DNA of 64,000 bases from Jejuia sp043557195 (GTDB lineage: Bacteria; Bacteroidota; Bacteroidia; Flavobacteriales; Flavobacteriaceae), in assembly GCA_043557195.1 (NCBI GenBank), contig CP121314.1:1674001-1738000 (forward strand), read 5' to 3'. The notes beneath the pieces were generated by a model. It saw only the letters and a list, made by a program, of their open reading frames with translations. It had not been told where the DNA came from and ran no database searches. This document shows, one piece after another, positions 25,942-34,613 of the stretch (positions are counted from its first letter, which is position 1; each line of letters starts with the position of its first letter). Made by a program: the position numbers and the translations under genes.

Positions 25942-26664
25942 TTGAACCTAACAAATCAACATAAAGCCCTATTGTTAACTCTACTTATTGCAGGTACGGT
26001 TGTGCTTTCTGTTTTTAATCTTAGTCTTAAAAAACAGAATGAGAGAATGGCGGAAAGTTATTATGAAATGGAACCTGAGCCTGAACTTACCGAAGAAGAA
26101 ACTAAAATTCTCGAAGCTTTAGAAAACCAAAATAACGCCAAGGCCGAAACTAATAAGGCGTTTAACGAAACTAAAAACAATAAACATTTTGCAGAAGCGT
26201 ACAAACCTATTGCACCTCCTGAAGATTATAAGCCGCGGTCGAGTAATCTTGATAATTCTGGTGCTATTGAAAGCTTTAAATCTAAATACAAAGACTCTAA
26301 TCCTGCAAAATTAAAAAGCAAAGACTTATCATCCTTTAGTAAAGTTAATGAGTTGCTTGAAAAACAAAAGGGAGAAGGTGCCAATACAAAAAGTACGGTA
26401 AGCTATTCGTTAAAAAATCGTGATGACATTTATATCCCGATACCTGTTTACCTATGTGAAACTAGTGGTAAAATAGTCGTAAATATCACAGTAAACTCAG
26501 GTGGCGATGTTATAGATGCTTATACTAATACCTCGTCTACATCATCCAATGAGTGCCTTATTGAACACGCACTTCAGTATGCCAAAGATGCTAGATTTAG
26601 CAGTGATACTTCAAAAGAAACCCAAATAGGCTCTATTACTTTTAATTTTATTGGTAAACGGTAG
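25942..26664 (+). CDS. Membrane-anchored hypothetical protein with TonB-C-like end
   Basis: 240 residues from TTG 25942. No in-frame ATG precedes the N-terminal membrane helix (about 9-27), and an in-frame stop lies just upstream, so TTG is the only start that keeps the anchor. A charged, low-complexity Glu/Lys/Pro region (about 40-135) is followed by a ~90-residue domain (VYLCETSGKIVVNITVNSGGDVIDA ... ARFSS) resembling the TonB C-terminal domain. It could span the periplasm like an energy transducer; function is inference. Confidence 0.7.
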   Translation: MNLTNQHKALLLTLLIAGTVVLSVFNLSLKKQNERMAESYYEMEPEPELTEEETKILEALENQNNAKAETNKAFNETKNNKHFAEAYKPIAPPEDYKPRSSNLDNSGAIESFKSKYKDSNPAKLKSKDLSSFSKVNELLEKQKGEGANTKSTVSYSLKNRDDIYIPIPVYLCETSGKIVVNITVNSGGDVIDAYTNTSSTSSNECLIEHALQYAKDARFSSDTSKETQIGSITFNFIGKR

Positions 26665-27268
26665 ACGATTGTAGTTCACTTAGTATTTCAGTAATATCAT
26701 CTATTACATTTTGCCCTTTGTTATCATTGTACCAATGCTGTAAATCTTGTTTAAAGCTATCCGTTAGTCCACCATTCATAGCCTTAAATCTATTTACATA
26801 ACCTGTAGCCTCACTCGGTCTTGGTCCATAAGTATCTAAAACGTCTCCCGTAGCATCATCAATAATAATTAATTTAGGAATCGCTCTATTTCCAAAGGTA
26901 AGAAAGGCATCCATTAATTGCGGGTTTTCATCACGAAGCACCACACGATAGTTTATATTAGGATTTATTTCGGCTATTTTATTTAATACTGGCAGAATAT
27001 GTGCAGCATCACCACACCAACTTTCTGCAATTACTAACCACGTTACCTTCATGTCAAACTCAGAAAGTCTCTTTTTAGAAGCTGCTGAAACTTTTAAAGT
27101 CTTGTCCCAACGCTTCATACGCCTATCATTAAGCTTAGTATATTTAATTAATGCAGCCGACTGATTATGTCCAGTAGTTGCACATTTTTTCGCTAAATCA
27201 TTCACTAAATTGCGGTATACTTTATAAGGCATACTCTTTTTTATACCAGATTGAATAATAGTTTTCAT
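26648..27268 (-). CDS. Thioredoxin-family protein with WCGDA site (paralog 1)
   Basis: 206 residues, no signal peptide. The thioredoxin-fold active-site segment is ESWCGDAAH, with a single Cys85 and Ala88 where the second Cys of CxxC would be, so it is monothiol-like. A cis-Pro loop follows (NRAIPKLIIID). The last 17 bases overlap the 3' end of the convergent upstream gene. A close paralog lies 150 bp upstream. Bacteroidetes and Bacillus have similar thioredoxin family proteins of unknown role. Confidence 0.78.
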   Translation of the reverse strand: MKTIIQSGIKKSMPYKVYRNLVNDLAKKCATTGHNQSAALIKYTKLNDRRMKRWDKTLKVSAASKKRLSEFDMKVTWLVIAESWCGDAAHILPVLNKIAEINPNINYRVVLRDENPQLMDAFLTFGNRAIPKLIIIDDATGDVLDTYGPRPSEATGYVNRFKAMNGGLTDSFKQDLQHWYNDNKGQNVIDDITEILSELQSSTVYQ

Positions 27269-27370
27269 GATAAAATAGTTTAAACAACAAAAACAAATTT
27301 AGGATGTTAGTTTTCGTAATCCGCTGACTTTTATCATGTTTAGAAAAATATCTACGTACTTTCCTAAAAC

Positions 27371-27402
27371 AAAAAATGCAATTCATAAGAATTGCATTTT
27401 TT
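27371..27402 (-). terminator. Terminator between the two thioredoxin-like genes
   Basis: AAAAAATGCAATTC (27371-27384) and GAATTGCATTTTTT (27389-27402) make a 14-bp perfect stem with loop ATAA and flanking T-runs. It follows the stop of the gene at 27422. Confidence 0.85.
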
Positions 27403-27421
27403 TTATTCTAATGTAATACCT

Positions 27422-28039
27422 TTAAAAACATACTTCTGGATGAAACTCACAAAGCATTTGGGTAATATCGTTAATAATATTTTGTCCCTTATCCCTGTTG
27501 TACCAAACTTGCAAGTCTTCTTTAAATTCTGGAGTTAACTTACCATATTCAGCTTTATAATTATTAACTAATGTTGTGGCTTCACTTGGTCTTGGTCCAA
27601 ATGTATTTAACACTTCACCCGTTTCGGCATCTAACATAATTAGTTTAGCAATAGCCCTTCCTCCGTTAGTTAAAAACATATCCATAAGCTCCAAATTTTC
27701 ATCACGCATTACCAATTTTAAATGGATATTATCGTTCAATTCTGCTAGCTTATTCAGCACAGGAACTACATGTGCGGCATCACCGCACCAGCTTTCGGTA
27801 ATAACTAACCATGTTACTTTTCCAGAAAAATCAGATAACTTTTGCTGAGCTTCTTCTGAAACCTTTAAAGTTTTATCCCATCGTTTCATACGGCGTGCAT
27901 TCAGCTTTGTATAATTAACTAAAGCCTCAGTTTGTTCTAAACCTGTTGTGCCGTTCTTTTCAGCTAAATCATTTACTAAATCTCTATACTCTTTATAAGA
28001 TATGGCTTTTTCTAAACTCGATTTTATAATTGGGTGCAT
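27422..28039 (-). CDS. Thioredoxin-family protein with WCGDA site (paralog 2)
   Basis: 205 residues, the same layout as the downstream paralog: VTWLVITESWCGDAAHVVPVLNKLAE near residue 75-100, followed by NGGRAIAKLIMLD. Here the usual cis-Pro of the thioredoxin fold reads Ala-Lys (paralog 1 has IPK), which is a notable difference. The two genes appear to be a tandem duplication that has since gained separate transcription units. Role unknown. Confidence 0.78.
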   Translation of the reverse strand: MHPIIKSSLEKAISYKEYRDLVNDLAEKNGTTGLEQTEALVNYTKLNARRMKRWDKTLKVSEEAQQKLSDFSGKVTWLVITESWCGDAAHVVPVLNKLAELNDNIHLKLVMRDENLELMDMFLTNGGRAIAKLIMLDAETGEVLNTFGPRPSEATTLVNNYKAEYGKLTPEFKEDLQVWYNRDKGQNIINDITQMLCEFHPEVCF

Positions 28040-28199
28040 AATTTTATTTTTTTATGTCTAAGGTTTGTCTACTTCATTTAAAATACATTACAAAATAACT
28101 ATTTAACTTGCGAATGAAACGTAACATAGGTTGCATATAGCAAAAAATCAAGTGAGTTTTATATTTAAAAAAAGTAACTTTAAGCTTTAATAAAAAAAC

Positions 28200-28766
28200 A
28201 TGACAGAAAAACACAGATGCGGTTGGTGCGAAGGTGATGCCCTTTATGAAGCCTATCATGACGAGGAATGGGGGGTACCCGTTTATGACGATGATACATT
28301 GTTTGAATTTTTAATTTTAGAAACCTTTCAAGCTGGCTTAAGTTGGATTACCGTATTGCGTAAACGTGAAAATTTTAGAAAAGCTTTTGATAATTTCAAC
28401 TATAAAAAAATAGCAAATTATCAGCTAGAAAAAATAGATGCGTTATTACAAGATGCTGGTATCATCAGAAATAAATTAAAAGTAAATGCAACAGTTACCA
28501 ATGCCCAAGCTTTTATAAAAGTACAAGAAGAATTTGGTAGTTTTAGCAAGTATATCTGGAGTTTTATTGATGGAAAACCTATCAAAAATGCGTTTGAGAA
28601 TTATAAAAAAGCTCCCGCAAATACACCTTTAAGTGATACTATTAGTAAAGATTTAAAAAAGCGAGGTTTTAAATTTGTGGGAACAACCGTAGTTTATGCA
28701 CATATGCAAGCTACAGGAATGGTAAACGACCACGAAGTGAATTGTTTTAGATATGATGAAGTATAG
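28200..28766 (+). CDS. tag: DNA-3-methyladenine glycosylase I
   Basis: 188 residues. The family start RCGWCEGDALYEAYHDEEWGVP is present, with Cys and His residues of the Tag zinc site, then FEFLILETFQAGLSWITVLRKRENFR and a C-terminal FKFVGTTVVYAHMQATGMVNDH. The enzyme excises 3-methyladenine from alkylated DNA. The gene end overlaps the start of the next ORF by 14 bases. Confidence 0.94.
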   Translation: MTEKHRCGWCEGDALYEAYHDEEWGVPVYDDDTLFEFLILETFQAGLSWITVLRKRENFRKAFDNFNYKKIANYQLEKIDALLQDAGIIRNKLKVNATVTNAQAFIKVQEEFGSFSKYIWSFIDGKPIKNAFENYKKAPANTPLSDTISKDLKKRGFKFVGTTVVYAHMQATGMVNDHEVNCFRYDEV

Positions 28767-29325
28767 TTTAATATTTTTATTTATCTCCCTTTCGTTTTCC
28801 CAATCTAAAAATGAAAAGGAGGAGCGTATTCCTGCTTCTGAATTTCCAGAAATTGCCAAAAGCTATTTTAATATCATTTCGCAAGATGTAAACTACTTAA
28901 AATACTATAAAGAAACTGATGGTGATAAAAAAAGCTTTGAAGTAAAATTTAAATATAAAAAAGAACATTACAGTGTTGAATTTGATACCCTGGGTCAATT
29001 AGAAGACATTGAAATTGTGATTAAGAAAAAGCATATTCCTAAAAAGATATATAATACTATTTCTGATTATTTAAATAGTAATTATAAGAGGTTTACCATG
29101 GTAAAAGTCCAAAAACAATATATAAACACTACTAATAAAACTGACAAGCAATTTATTCAACATATTCTGGAAAAACCCTATAATAAACATACACATTTTG
29201 AAATAATTGCTGATGTAAAAACTAAAGATCAGCATGAATTACTAGAACTTACTTTTGACAGATATGGGGTTTTTGAAAAATCCAGAAAAGTAACCTCATC
29301 CTCCTATGAGCATGCCTTGTATTAA
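28753..29325 (+). CDS. Secreted hypothetical protein (PepSY-like)
   Basis: 190 residues. A short signal peptide (MMKYSLIFLFISLSFSQ) leads to a mature region with two alternating helix and beta-rich modules (FPEIAKSYF ... SFEVKFKYKKEHYSVEFDTLGQLEDIE, then a second set). This pattern is like the PepSY-like domains of Bacteroidetes periplasmic proteins; the resemblance is tentative. It overlaps tag upstream and the DUF2490-like gene downstream, so translation is coupled. Confidence 0.65.
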   Translation: MMKYSLIFLFISLSFSQSKNEKEERIPASEFPEIAKSYFNIISQDVNYLKYYKETDGDKKSFEVKFKYKKEHYSVEFDTLGQLEDIEIVIKKKHIPKKIYNTISDYLNSNYKRFTMVKVQKQYINTTNKTDKQFIQHILEKPYNKHTHFEIIADVKTKDQHELLELTFDRYGVFEKSRKVTSSSYEHALY

Positions 29326-29992
29326 AAGTTTATCTTTATTACTATTGTATTTTCTGTGTTTTTCAATTACGGCACAGAGCAATTTTTCTTCTCTAGGAGA
29401 ATCTGCCGTATCACTTAATCAAAACATATCTAAAACCTACAGTGTGAATTTTGCATTTAGAAGTCGATATGTGTTATATAATGATGACGGCTTGCAATAC
29501 CAGCAGCAACAGGTAGATGTTTACCACTTTTCAACCTTCAAACTAGATTATTACCACAAACTTAGTGTTGGAATTTATTACCGAAACAGAGATTGGTTTG
29601 AAACTGGAAGTGACGAAACGCGTATCACTCAACAATACAACTATACCAAACAAACGTTGGGTGTTCGTTATGGACATCGCTTACGCTCTGAACAACGTAT
29701 TCTAAATACAAAAACTATTTTTAGGCAACGCTACAGGTTTGCTATAGATTTTCCTTTGAATGGTGAAAAACTAGATATTGGTGAGACTTATTTGGTCAAT
29801 ACTGTCGAAGCGCTTTTGAGTTTAAGCCAACCTGATAAACCAGAAACGGATATTAGGATAGCAACCCAAATAGGATGGCAGGTAAATGAAGAATTGAAGC
29901 TTCAAATAGGTTTAGAGCATCGATTAGAATCTTTTAATTTAGAGGCTAAAAACAACCTGTTTGTTTTGACTACTGTTGTTTTGAAGATTTAA
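29306..29992 (+). CDS. DUF2490-like outer-membrane protein
   Basis: 228 residues with a signal peptide ending near ITAQS (about residue 24). The mature part is a run of amphipathic beta strands with aromatic girdles, e.g. NFAFRSRYVLYN, LSVGIYYRNRDWF, YRFAIDFPL, ending in LTTVVLKI. This fits the DUF2490 family of presumed small outer-membrane barrels. ATG 29306 overlaps the previous gene; ATG 29312 is an equally good start. Function unknown. Confidence 0.7.
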   Translation: MSMPCIKSLSLLLLYFLCFSITAQSNFSSLGESAVSLNQNISKTYSVNFAFRSRYVLYNDDGLQYQQQQVDVYHFSTFKLDYYHKLSVGIYYRNRDWFETGSDETRITQQYNYTKQTLGVRYGHRLRSEQRILNTKTIFRQRYRFAIDFPLNGEKLDIGETYLVNTVEALLSLSQPDKPETDIRIATQIGWQVNEELKLQIGLEHRLESFNLEAKNNLFVLTTVVLKI

Positions 29993-30621
29993 ACACCTTT
30001 TAACAATTGTATAAACTTATCCCTAGGCATTTCTTCAGCACCTAAACTCGCCAAATGATTTGTGTAAACCTGACAATCAATCAATTTATAATCTGCGTTT
30101 TGAATAAAAGATATGAAGGCAATCTTACTAGCATTACTTTCTTTGGCAAACATGCTTTCTCCTGTAAAAATACCATTTCCTAAATCTACACCATATAAGC
30201 CTCCAACTAATTCTTCGCCATTCCAAACTTCTACAGATTTTGCATACCCTAAATTATGTAACTCTGTAAAAGCGATAATCATACTTTCAGTAATCCAAGT
30301 ACCCTCCTGTCCACCACGTTTAGCTTCAGCACAGGCTTTTATAACATCTACAAAAGCCTTGTTTATAGTAACTGTATAACCTTTATTGCGCAACACTTGG
30401 CGCATACTTTTAGAGACCTTTAATTTTTCTGGAAAGAGTACAAATCTAGGATCTGGACTCCACCAAAAAATAGGTTCGTCGCTATCAAACCATGGAAAAA
30501 TACCCGAGCGGTAAGCTAACAGCAAGCGTGCTACGGATAAATCGCCACCAATAGCCAAAATACCGTCCTCTGATGCTTTAGAAACATCAGGAAACCATAA
30601 GTCTTCAGTTAAGAATTTCAC
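29989..30621 (-). CDS. aat: Leucyl/phenylalanyl-tRNA-protein transferase
   Basis: 210 residues. Signature segments are GILAIGGDLS near the start, PIFWWSPDPRFVLFP, and GGLYGVDLGNGIFTGESMF followed by SKIAF. Aat adds Leu or Phe to the N-terminus of proteins with Lys or Arg, marking them for ClpAP degradation. It overlaps the convergent upstream gene by a few bases. Confidence 0.94.
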   Translation of the reverse strand: MKFLTEDLWFPDVSKASEDGILAIGGDLSVARLLLAYRSGIFPWFDSDEPIFWWSPDPRFVLFPEKLKVSKSMRQVLRNKGYTVTINKAFVDVIKACAEAKRGGQEGTWITESMIIAFTELHNLGYAKSVEVWNGEELVGGLYGVDLGNGIFTGESMFAKESNASKIAFISFIQNADYKLIDCQVYTNHLASLGAEEMPRDKFIQLLKGV

Positions 30622-30678
30622 TTATACTTTAATTTTTCTCAATCAGCTTGAAGATAATTGCAATTTTTTTATAAAAAT

Positions 30679-30717
30679 AAGAAACCTCATTGTTTTTTAA
30701 AAACAATGAGGTTTCTT
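30679..30717. terminator. Strong terminator after the DUF3127 gene
   Basis: AAGAAACCTCATTGTTTTT (30679-30697) and its reverse complement (30699-30717) give a 19-bp near-continuous inverted repeat. It lies past the stop at 30759 on the minus strand. Confidence 0.85.
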
Positions 30718-30758
30718 TATGACCCTTTAACTGCTCTCAGGATAACAATTTTCTTGGT

Positions 30759-31064
30759 CTAGAAAGGCAAATCGTCATGATCTTCTTCCTTTAAATCTCC
30801 TGCAGGCTCAAAAGCATCAGCAGGAGGTACAGGTGGCATATTCTCACCAGAAGCTGCTGGCTGTATTGCTTCAATTCTCCAACCTTGTACAGAGTTAAAA
30901 TATTTAGTTTCCCCTTGTGGGTTCAATTTATCCTGTACAAACTCTACCATAATATGTTGTGGATACTGTTCCTCTGTAGTTACCACTACTTCCCTCTTTC
31001 TAAATCCGTTATTCCCAAATGTTTGGGTCTCACCTACCATTTTAATTTTCCCTTGTACTTCCAT
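30759..31064 (-). CDS. DUF3127 protein with SSB-like acidic tail
   Basis: 101 residues. The N-terminal ~70 residues are a DUF3127 domain (MEVQGKIKMVGETQTF ... REVVVTT ... HIMVEFVQDKLN), expected to be OB-like. A Pro/Ala linker follows, and the protein ends EEDHDDLPF. The last six residues (DDLPF with a preceding acid) equal the C-terminal tip of SSB, including the SSB at 55450 in this window, which ends DNDDLPF. This suggests a nucleic-acid protein that may recruit SSB partners; that is inference. Confidence 0.8.
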   Translation of the reverse strand: MEVQGKIKMVGETQTFGNNGFRKREVVVTTEEQYPQHIMVEFVQDKLNPQGETKYFNSVQGWRIEAIQPAASGENMPPVPPADAFEPAGDLKEEDHDDLPF

Positions 31065-31092
31065 TTACTATAATTATTTAATTTGATGTTTA

Positions 31093-31962
31093 TTAACTTA
31101 ACAATATTTTCCAAGCGCTTTGCACATCACCATAACTTAAATACTTTCTTGCTAAAGTGTGCTTTTCTCTGTGGCTTGCTTCTTTTATTTTTGGGTATCG
31201 TGACCCTAAATCTTCTACAAATGTGTTTACCTCTTCTTTTGATGGTAATGCCTCAACATTACCAAGCATTCCTAAATCATTCCCAGTTAAAATCATACTA
31301 TTTTTAACATGGTCTGGAAAGCTATCAACCCCTATTCCTAAGCTTGACAATGGTTTTGGTATCTCGAAAAAGCCTTTATTTGCTCTACTATACAAACTAC
31401 CTCCTGCTCTAGCTACTAAATCTAACTTTTTCTGATTAATAGTCTCATCTTCATTTAAAAAATCATCATCTATATGAAATTTTACAACCTCACAAATCAC
31501 CAAGTTTCCAGCTCCACCTTCAGTTCCTAGTTTCACAACTTCATTTACTTTACATTCAAACTGAACTGGAGATTCTCCAACCCTAAACGGCTTAACAACA
31601 TCAGATTTCAACATAGTTAATCCCGCTTTTTCAAACTCATTAACCTCTTTGGCATATTCAGTACTTGCTAAAGACATTTGATACACCAAATCATAATTCA
31701 CCACATTTATTACTACCTCTTTAGTAGCTTCCACATTATGCAACGTGTGTTTCGTAGTATTATCACGAACACGACGCGCTGGTGAAAAAATTAGTATAGG
31801 CGGGTTCGCACTAAACACGTTAAAAAAACTAAACGGCGATAAATTTACGTTTCCATCTGCATCAATAGTACTTGCAAATGCAATGGGTCTTGGCGCCACA
31901 GCACTTAACAAGTAACCATGTAATTTACTGGTTGATAATGCATTTGGTGTAAAAGTTGCCAT
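31093..31962 (-). CDS. Flavin reductase-like FMN-binding protein
   Basis: 289 residues. The N-terminal ~200 residues form a flavin-reductase split barrel: LLSAVAPRPIAFASTIDADGNVNLSPFSFFNVFSANPPILIFSP, then a nucleotide-binding-like VINVVNYDLV region. The C-terminal ~80 residues are an extension seen in Bacteroidetes homologs. Such proteins bind FMN and reduce flavins or ferric complexes; the partner here is unknown. No signal peptide. Confidence 0.85.
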   Translation of the reverse strand: MATFTPNALSTSKLHGYLLSAVAPRPIAFASTIDADGNVNLSPFSFFNVFSANPPILIFSPARRVRDNTTKHTLHNVEATKEVVINVVNYDLVYQMSLASTEYAKEVNEFEKAGLTMLKSDVVKPFRVGESPVQFECKVNEVVKLGTEGGAGNLVICEVVKFHIDDDFLNEDETINQKKLDLVARAGGSLYSRANKGFFEIPKPLSSLGIGVDSFPDHVKNSMILTGNDLGMLGNVEALPSKEEVNTFVEDLGSRYPKIKEASHREKHTLARKYLSYGDVQSAWKILLS

Positions 31963-32083
31963 ATTTATTTTTCAAGTTCAACAAATGTAACTATTCTCGT
32001 AGGCTTATAAAAAATGATTTACTAACAACTTGGACAATAATATTAACAGATTTGCATTATATTACTGACTAATCAAAATTTGA

Positions 32084-33238
32084 ATGCTTTTTACCAAATA
32101 TTCTAATACTTTTCGTTGGATAATGATAGTAGTGTCATTCATTATCGTTTCGCTGATTTTATGGAATACTTACGTGTTTTTTCAGAATTTTAAGGAAGAA
32201 GAACGGGTAAAGATGAAGAATTGGTCTTTCGCATCGAAAGAATTGACAACAACTGATAATCTCGAGGCCAACATAGGAAATCTTCCGATTGAAATATTAC
32301 AAAGTAACAAAACTACTCCGATGATTATTGTACATAAAGATGGTAGTTATGATACTAGGAATATTGATGAAAATGTAGCTAAAGACTCCATTAAAATTCA
32401 AAAATTAATTACGAAGTTTAAAAATGAATATAACCCTATTAAAGTAACTTACGACAACAATCTACTACAAACCATCTATTACGGTAACTCACCTCTCCTA
32501 AACAAACTAAAATACTATCCTTTAGCGCTATTACTCATTATTTTTCTATTTACAGGTGTTATTTTCTTCTTTTACAAAAGCAATAAAAACGCCACCGAAA
32601 ACAAGCTTTGGTCTGGTATGGCAAAAGAAACAGCGCACCAAATTGGCACACCTTTATCGTCCTTAATTGGCTGGACTGAATTATTAAAAACTGAAAATGT
32701 AAATCCAGACTATATAGTAGAAATTGAAAAAGATATTGATAGGTTGCAGACTATTACTGAACGTTTTAGTAAAATTGGGTCCTTACCTACCTTAGAAACT
32801 GCCGATATAGTGGCAGAAACTAAAGAAGCCTATGACTATTTAAAACGGCGTTCTTCAAATTTAATTGAATTTGAAATAACAGCTCCTGAAGCACATATTC
32901 CTGTAAAAATAAATAAGCAGCTTTACGGATGGACTATCGAAAACTTAGTAAAAAACGGTATTGATGCCATGAAAGGAAGAGGTAAAATCTCCATTGAAAT
33001 TAAAGAGCTAGAAAATGATGTTAAGATTACCGTTTCTGATACAGGAAAAGGTATTCCGAAGAAAAACTTCAACACTATTTTTGAGCCAGGATATACCACA
33101 AAAAAACGTGGTTGGGGTTTAGGTCTATCGCTCACAAAACGTATTGTAGAAGATTTTCATAACGGAAAAATAAAAGTGTTAGAGTCTGTTCTCGGAAAAG
33201 GTACAACGTTTCAAATTAGATTAAAACGCTCAAACTGA
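32084..33238 (+). CDS. Membrane sensor histidine kinase
   Basis: 384 residues. Two helices (about 13-33 and 146-164) enclose a ~110-residue periplasmic sensor without a known motif. The dimerization helix carries phospho-acceptor His185 in ETAHQIGTPLSSL. The HATPase has N-box NLVKNGIDAM, G1 DTGKGIP, G2 RGWGLGLSLTKRIV. No adjacent response regulator is present, so its partner is elsewhere. Its stop overlaps the next start (TGATG), so the two are coupled. Confidence 0.92.
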   Translation: MLFTKYSNTFRWIMIVVSFIIVSLILWNTYVFFQNFKEEERVKMKNWSFASKELTTTDNLEANIGNLPIEILQSNKTTPMIIVHKDGSYDTRNIDENVAKDSIKIQKLITKFKNEYNPIKVTYDNNLLQTIYYGNSPLLNKLKYYPLALLLIIFLFTGVIFFFYKSNKNATENKLWSGMAKETAHQIGTPLSSLIGWTELLKTENVNPDYIVEIEKDIDRLQTITERFSKIGSLPTLETADIVAETKEAYDYLKRRSSNLIEFEITAPEAHIPVKINKQLYGWTIENLVKNGIDAMKGRGKISIEIKELENDVKITVSDTGKGIPKKNFNTIFEPGYTTKKRGWGLGLSLTKRIVEDFHNGKIKVLESVLGKGTTFQIRLKRSN

Positions 33239-33597
33239 TGAAAACAGAAGAGTTAAAACCGATAAAAAAAGTAGCATTAAAAAATAATTGTCCTGAATGT
33301 TTCAGTACAGATGGGCTACAACTAACTTTTAAGCAAAAATTTATTGAAACATCTTTCTATAAATCAATTTCTAACGAGATCAGTCATGAAATTTATTGCA
33401 GCACCTGCGAAAGTATTATTTATCCTGAACGATGGACGGATGATATAGAACGGGTATTTGAATATCAGCAAAAAGCATTTACACCAAAACCAGCATCAAA
33501 ATACTTCAAAAAAATATTCTGGATTATAGTAATTTCAGCATTAATTATAGCTTTCGCTACAATCGGTTTTTTAGTCTTTTACTTAGAGAAATCTTAG
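33238..33597 (+). CDS. Hypothetical membrane protein with Cys pairs
   Basis: 119 residues. The N-terminal half contains NCPECFSTDG and YCSTCESI, two CxxC pairs that could hold one zinc ion, and the C-terminal ~25 residues form one membrane helix (KIFWIIVISALIIAFATIGFLV). It is translationally coupled to the histidine kinase, so it may modulate that kinase, though nothing in the sequence shows it directly. Confidence 0.65.
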   Translation: MKTEELKPIKKVALKNNCPECFSTDGLQLTFKQKFIETSFYKSISNEISHEIYCSTCESIIYPERWTDDIERVFEYQQKAFTPKPASKYFKKIFWIIVISALIIAFATIGFLVFYLEKS

Positions 33598-33983
33598 AGA
33601 TTAGCACGTATTGCAGCGGCTATTTTATTAAAATCTTCAGGTGTCATTTTCACCTTTTTAATAAAACGCGCATCATCCATGGAGTGCAACGGAATTAAAT
33701 GTACGTGGGCATGTGGTACTTCTAACCCTATTACAGAAACACCAACACGATTGCAGGGAATGGTTTTTTCAATAGCTAAAGCCACTTTTCTAGAAAATCT
33801 CATTAAGCCATTATAAGTAGCCTCATCTAAATCAAATAGCTTATCCACTTCCTTTTTGGGAATACATAGCGTATGTCCCTCAACATTTGGGTTTACATCT
33901 AAAAACGCCAAAAACGCATCCGTTTCTGCCACCTTGTAGCAAGGTATCTCGCCATTAACTATTTTAGTGAATATTGAAGCCAT
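33594..33983 (-). CDS. HIT family nucleotide hydrolase (HinT-like)
   Basis: 129 residues. The HIT triad HAHVH (residues 91-95) is intact, with NPNVEGHTLCIPKKEV upstream and an N-terminal Cys (GEIPCYKV). HIT proteins hydrolyse nucleoside phosphoramidates or AMP-lysine-type bonds. It lies 8 bp downstream of greA; the greA-HIT pair is common in Bacteroidetes. Confidence 0.92.
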   Translation of the reverse strand: MASIFTKIVNGEIPCYKVAETDAFLAFLDVNPNVEGHTLCIPKKEVDKLFDLDEATYNGLMRFSRKVALAIEKTIPCNRVGVSVIGLEVPHAHVHLIPLHSMDDARFIKKVKMTPEDFNKIAAAIRANL

Positions 33984-33991
33984 GTTTTCTT

Positions 33992-34465
33992 TTATCTAGA
34001 AATTTCAATTATGTCAAATTTCATCACACCGTTTGGCACTTGAATTTCTGCAACCTCACCAACTGATTTCCCTAAAAGTCCTTTTCCGATAGGAGAATTT
34101 ACCGAAATTTTTCCTGAAGCTAAATCTGCCTCACCATCAGCAACCAACGTATACGTCATTTCCATACCATTGGTTTGGTTTTTTATCTTCACTTTAGATA
34201 GCACTAAGGCCTTAGACATATCTAATTGAGATTCATCGATGATACGCGCACCCGCCAAAGCTTCTTCCAATTTTGCAATTCGCATTTCTAGCATGCCTTG
34301 AGCTTCCTTAGCAGCATCGTACTCTGCATTTTCACTCAAATCGCCTTTATCTCTAGCCTCAGCGATAGCTTTAGAAGCCTTTACACGTTCAACATCCTTT
34401 AATTGTTGTAATTCGTCTCGTAATTTTTTTAACCCCTCTGGTGTATAGTAAGATACTTTACTCAT
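33992..34465 (-). CDS. greA: Transcription elongation factor GreA
   Basis: 157 residues from ATG 34465 (MSKVSYYTPEGLKKLRDELQQL); the longer frame to 34516 is rejected because it runs into the leader hairpins. The N-terminal coiled coil (about 10-75) carries the conserved tip RDKGDLSENAEYDAAKEAQ, and the C-terminal FKBP-like domain has SPIGKGLLGKSVGEVAEI. GreA stimulates cleavage of backtracked transcripts. Its leader can form competing hairpins. Confidence 0.95.
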   Translation of the reverse strand: MSKVSYYTPEGLKKLRDELQQLKDVERVKASKAIAEARDKGDLSENAEYDAAKEAQGMLEMRIAKLEEALAGARIIDESQLDMSKALVLSKVKIKNQTNGMEMTYTLVADGEADLASGKISVNSPIGKGLLGKSVGEVAEIQVPNGVMKFDIIEISR

Positions 34466-34485
34466 AACTTCATCGTTTAAATTAA

Positions 34486-34540
34486 CAAAATCCCGAACTT
34501 GGCGGGATTCCAACAAAAAAATCCCGCTTTCACGAGATTG
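34486..34540 (-). promoter_or_regulatory. Candidate attenuator in the greA leader
   Basis: Four segments on the minus strand can pair alternately: A AATCTCG (34533-34539), B GCGGGATT (34520-34527), C AATCCCGC (34502-34509), D CGGGATT (34489-34495). A:B has a 6-nt loop and is followed directly by a T-run, like a terminator; B:C is an 8-bp alternative; C:D is again followed by TTTTG. Confidence 0.55.
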
Positions 34541-34545
34541 TACGG

Positions 34546-34553
34546 CAAATATA
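34546..34553 (-). promoter_or_regulatory. -7 box of the greA promoter
   Basis: TATATTTG on the minus strand is an exact TAnnTTTG match. Transcription would start near 34540, exactly where hairpin segment A begins. The -33 TTG is not at the ideal distance. Confidence 0.55.
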
Positions 34554-34613
34554 CAAAATATTTAAATCAAGACTGTATTTTATCGTAAATTGCGACCTAA
34601 TTTTCAAGATTTT

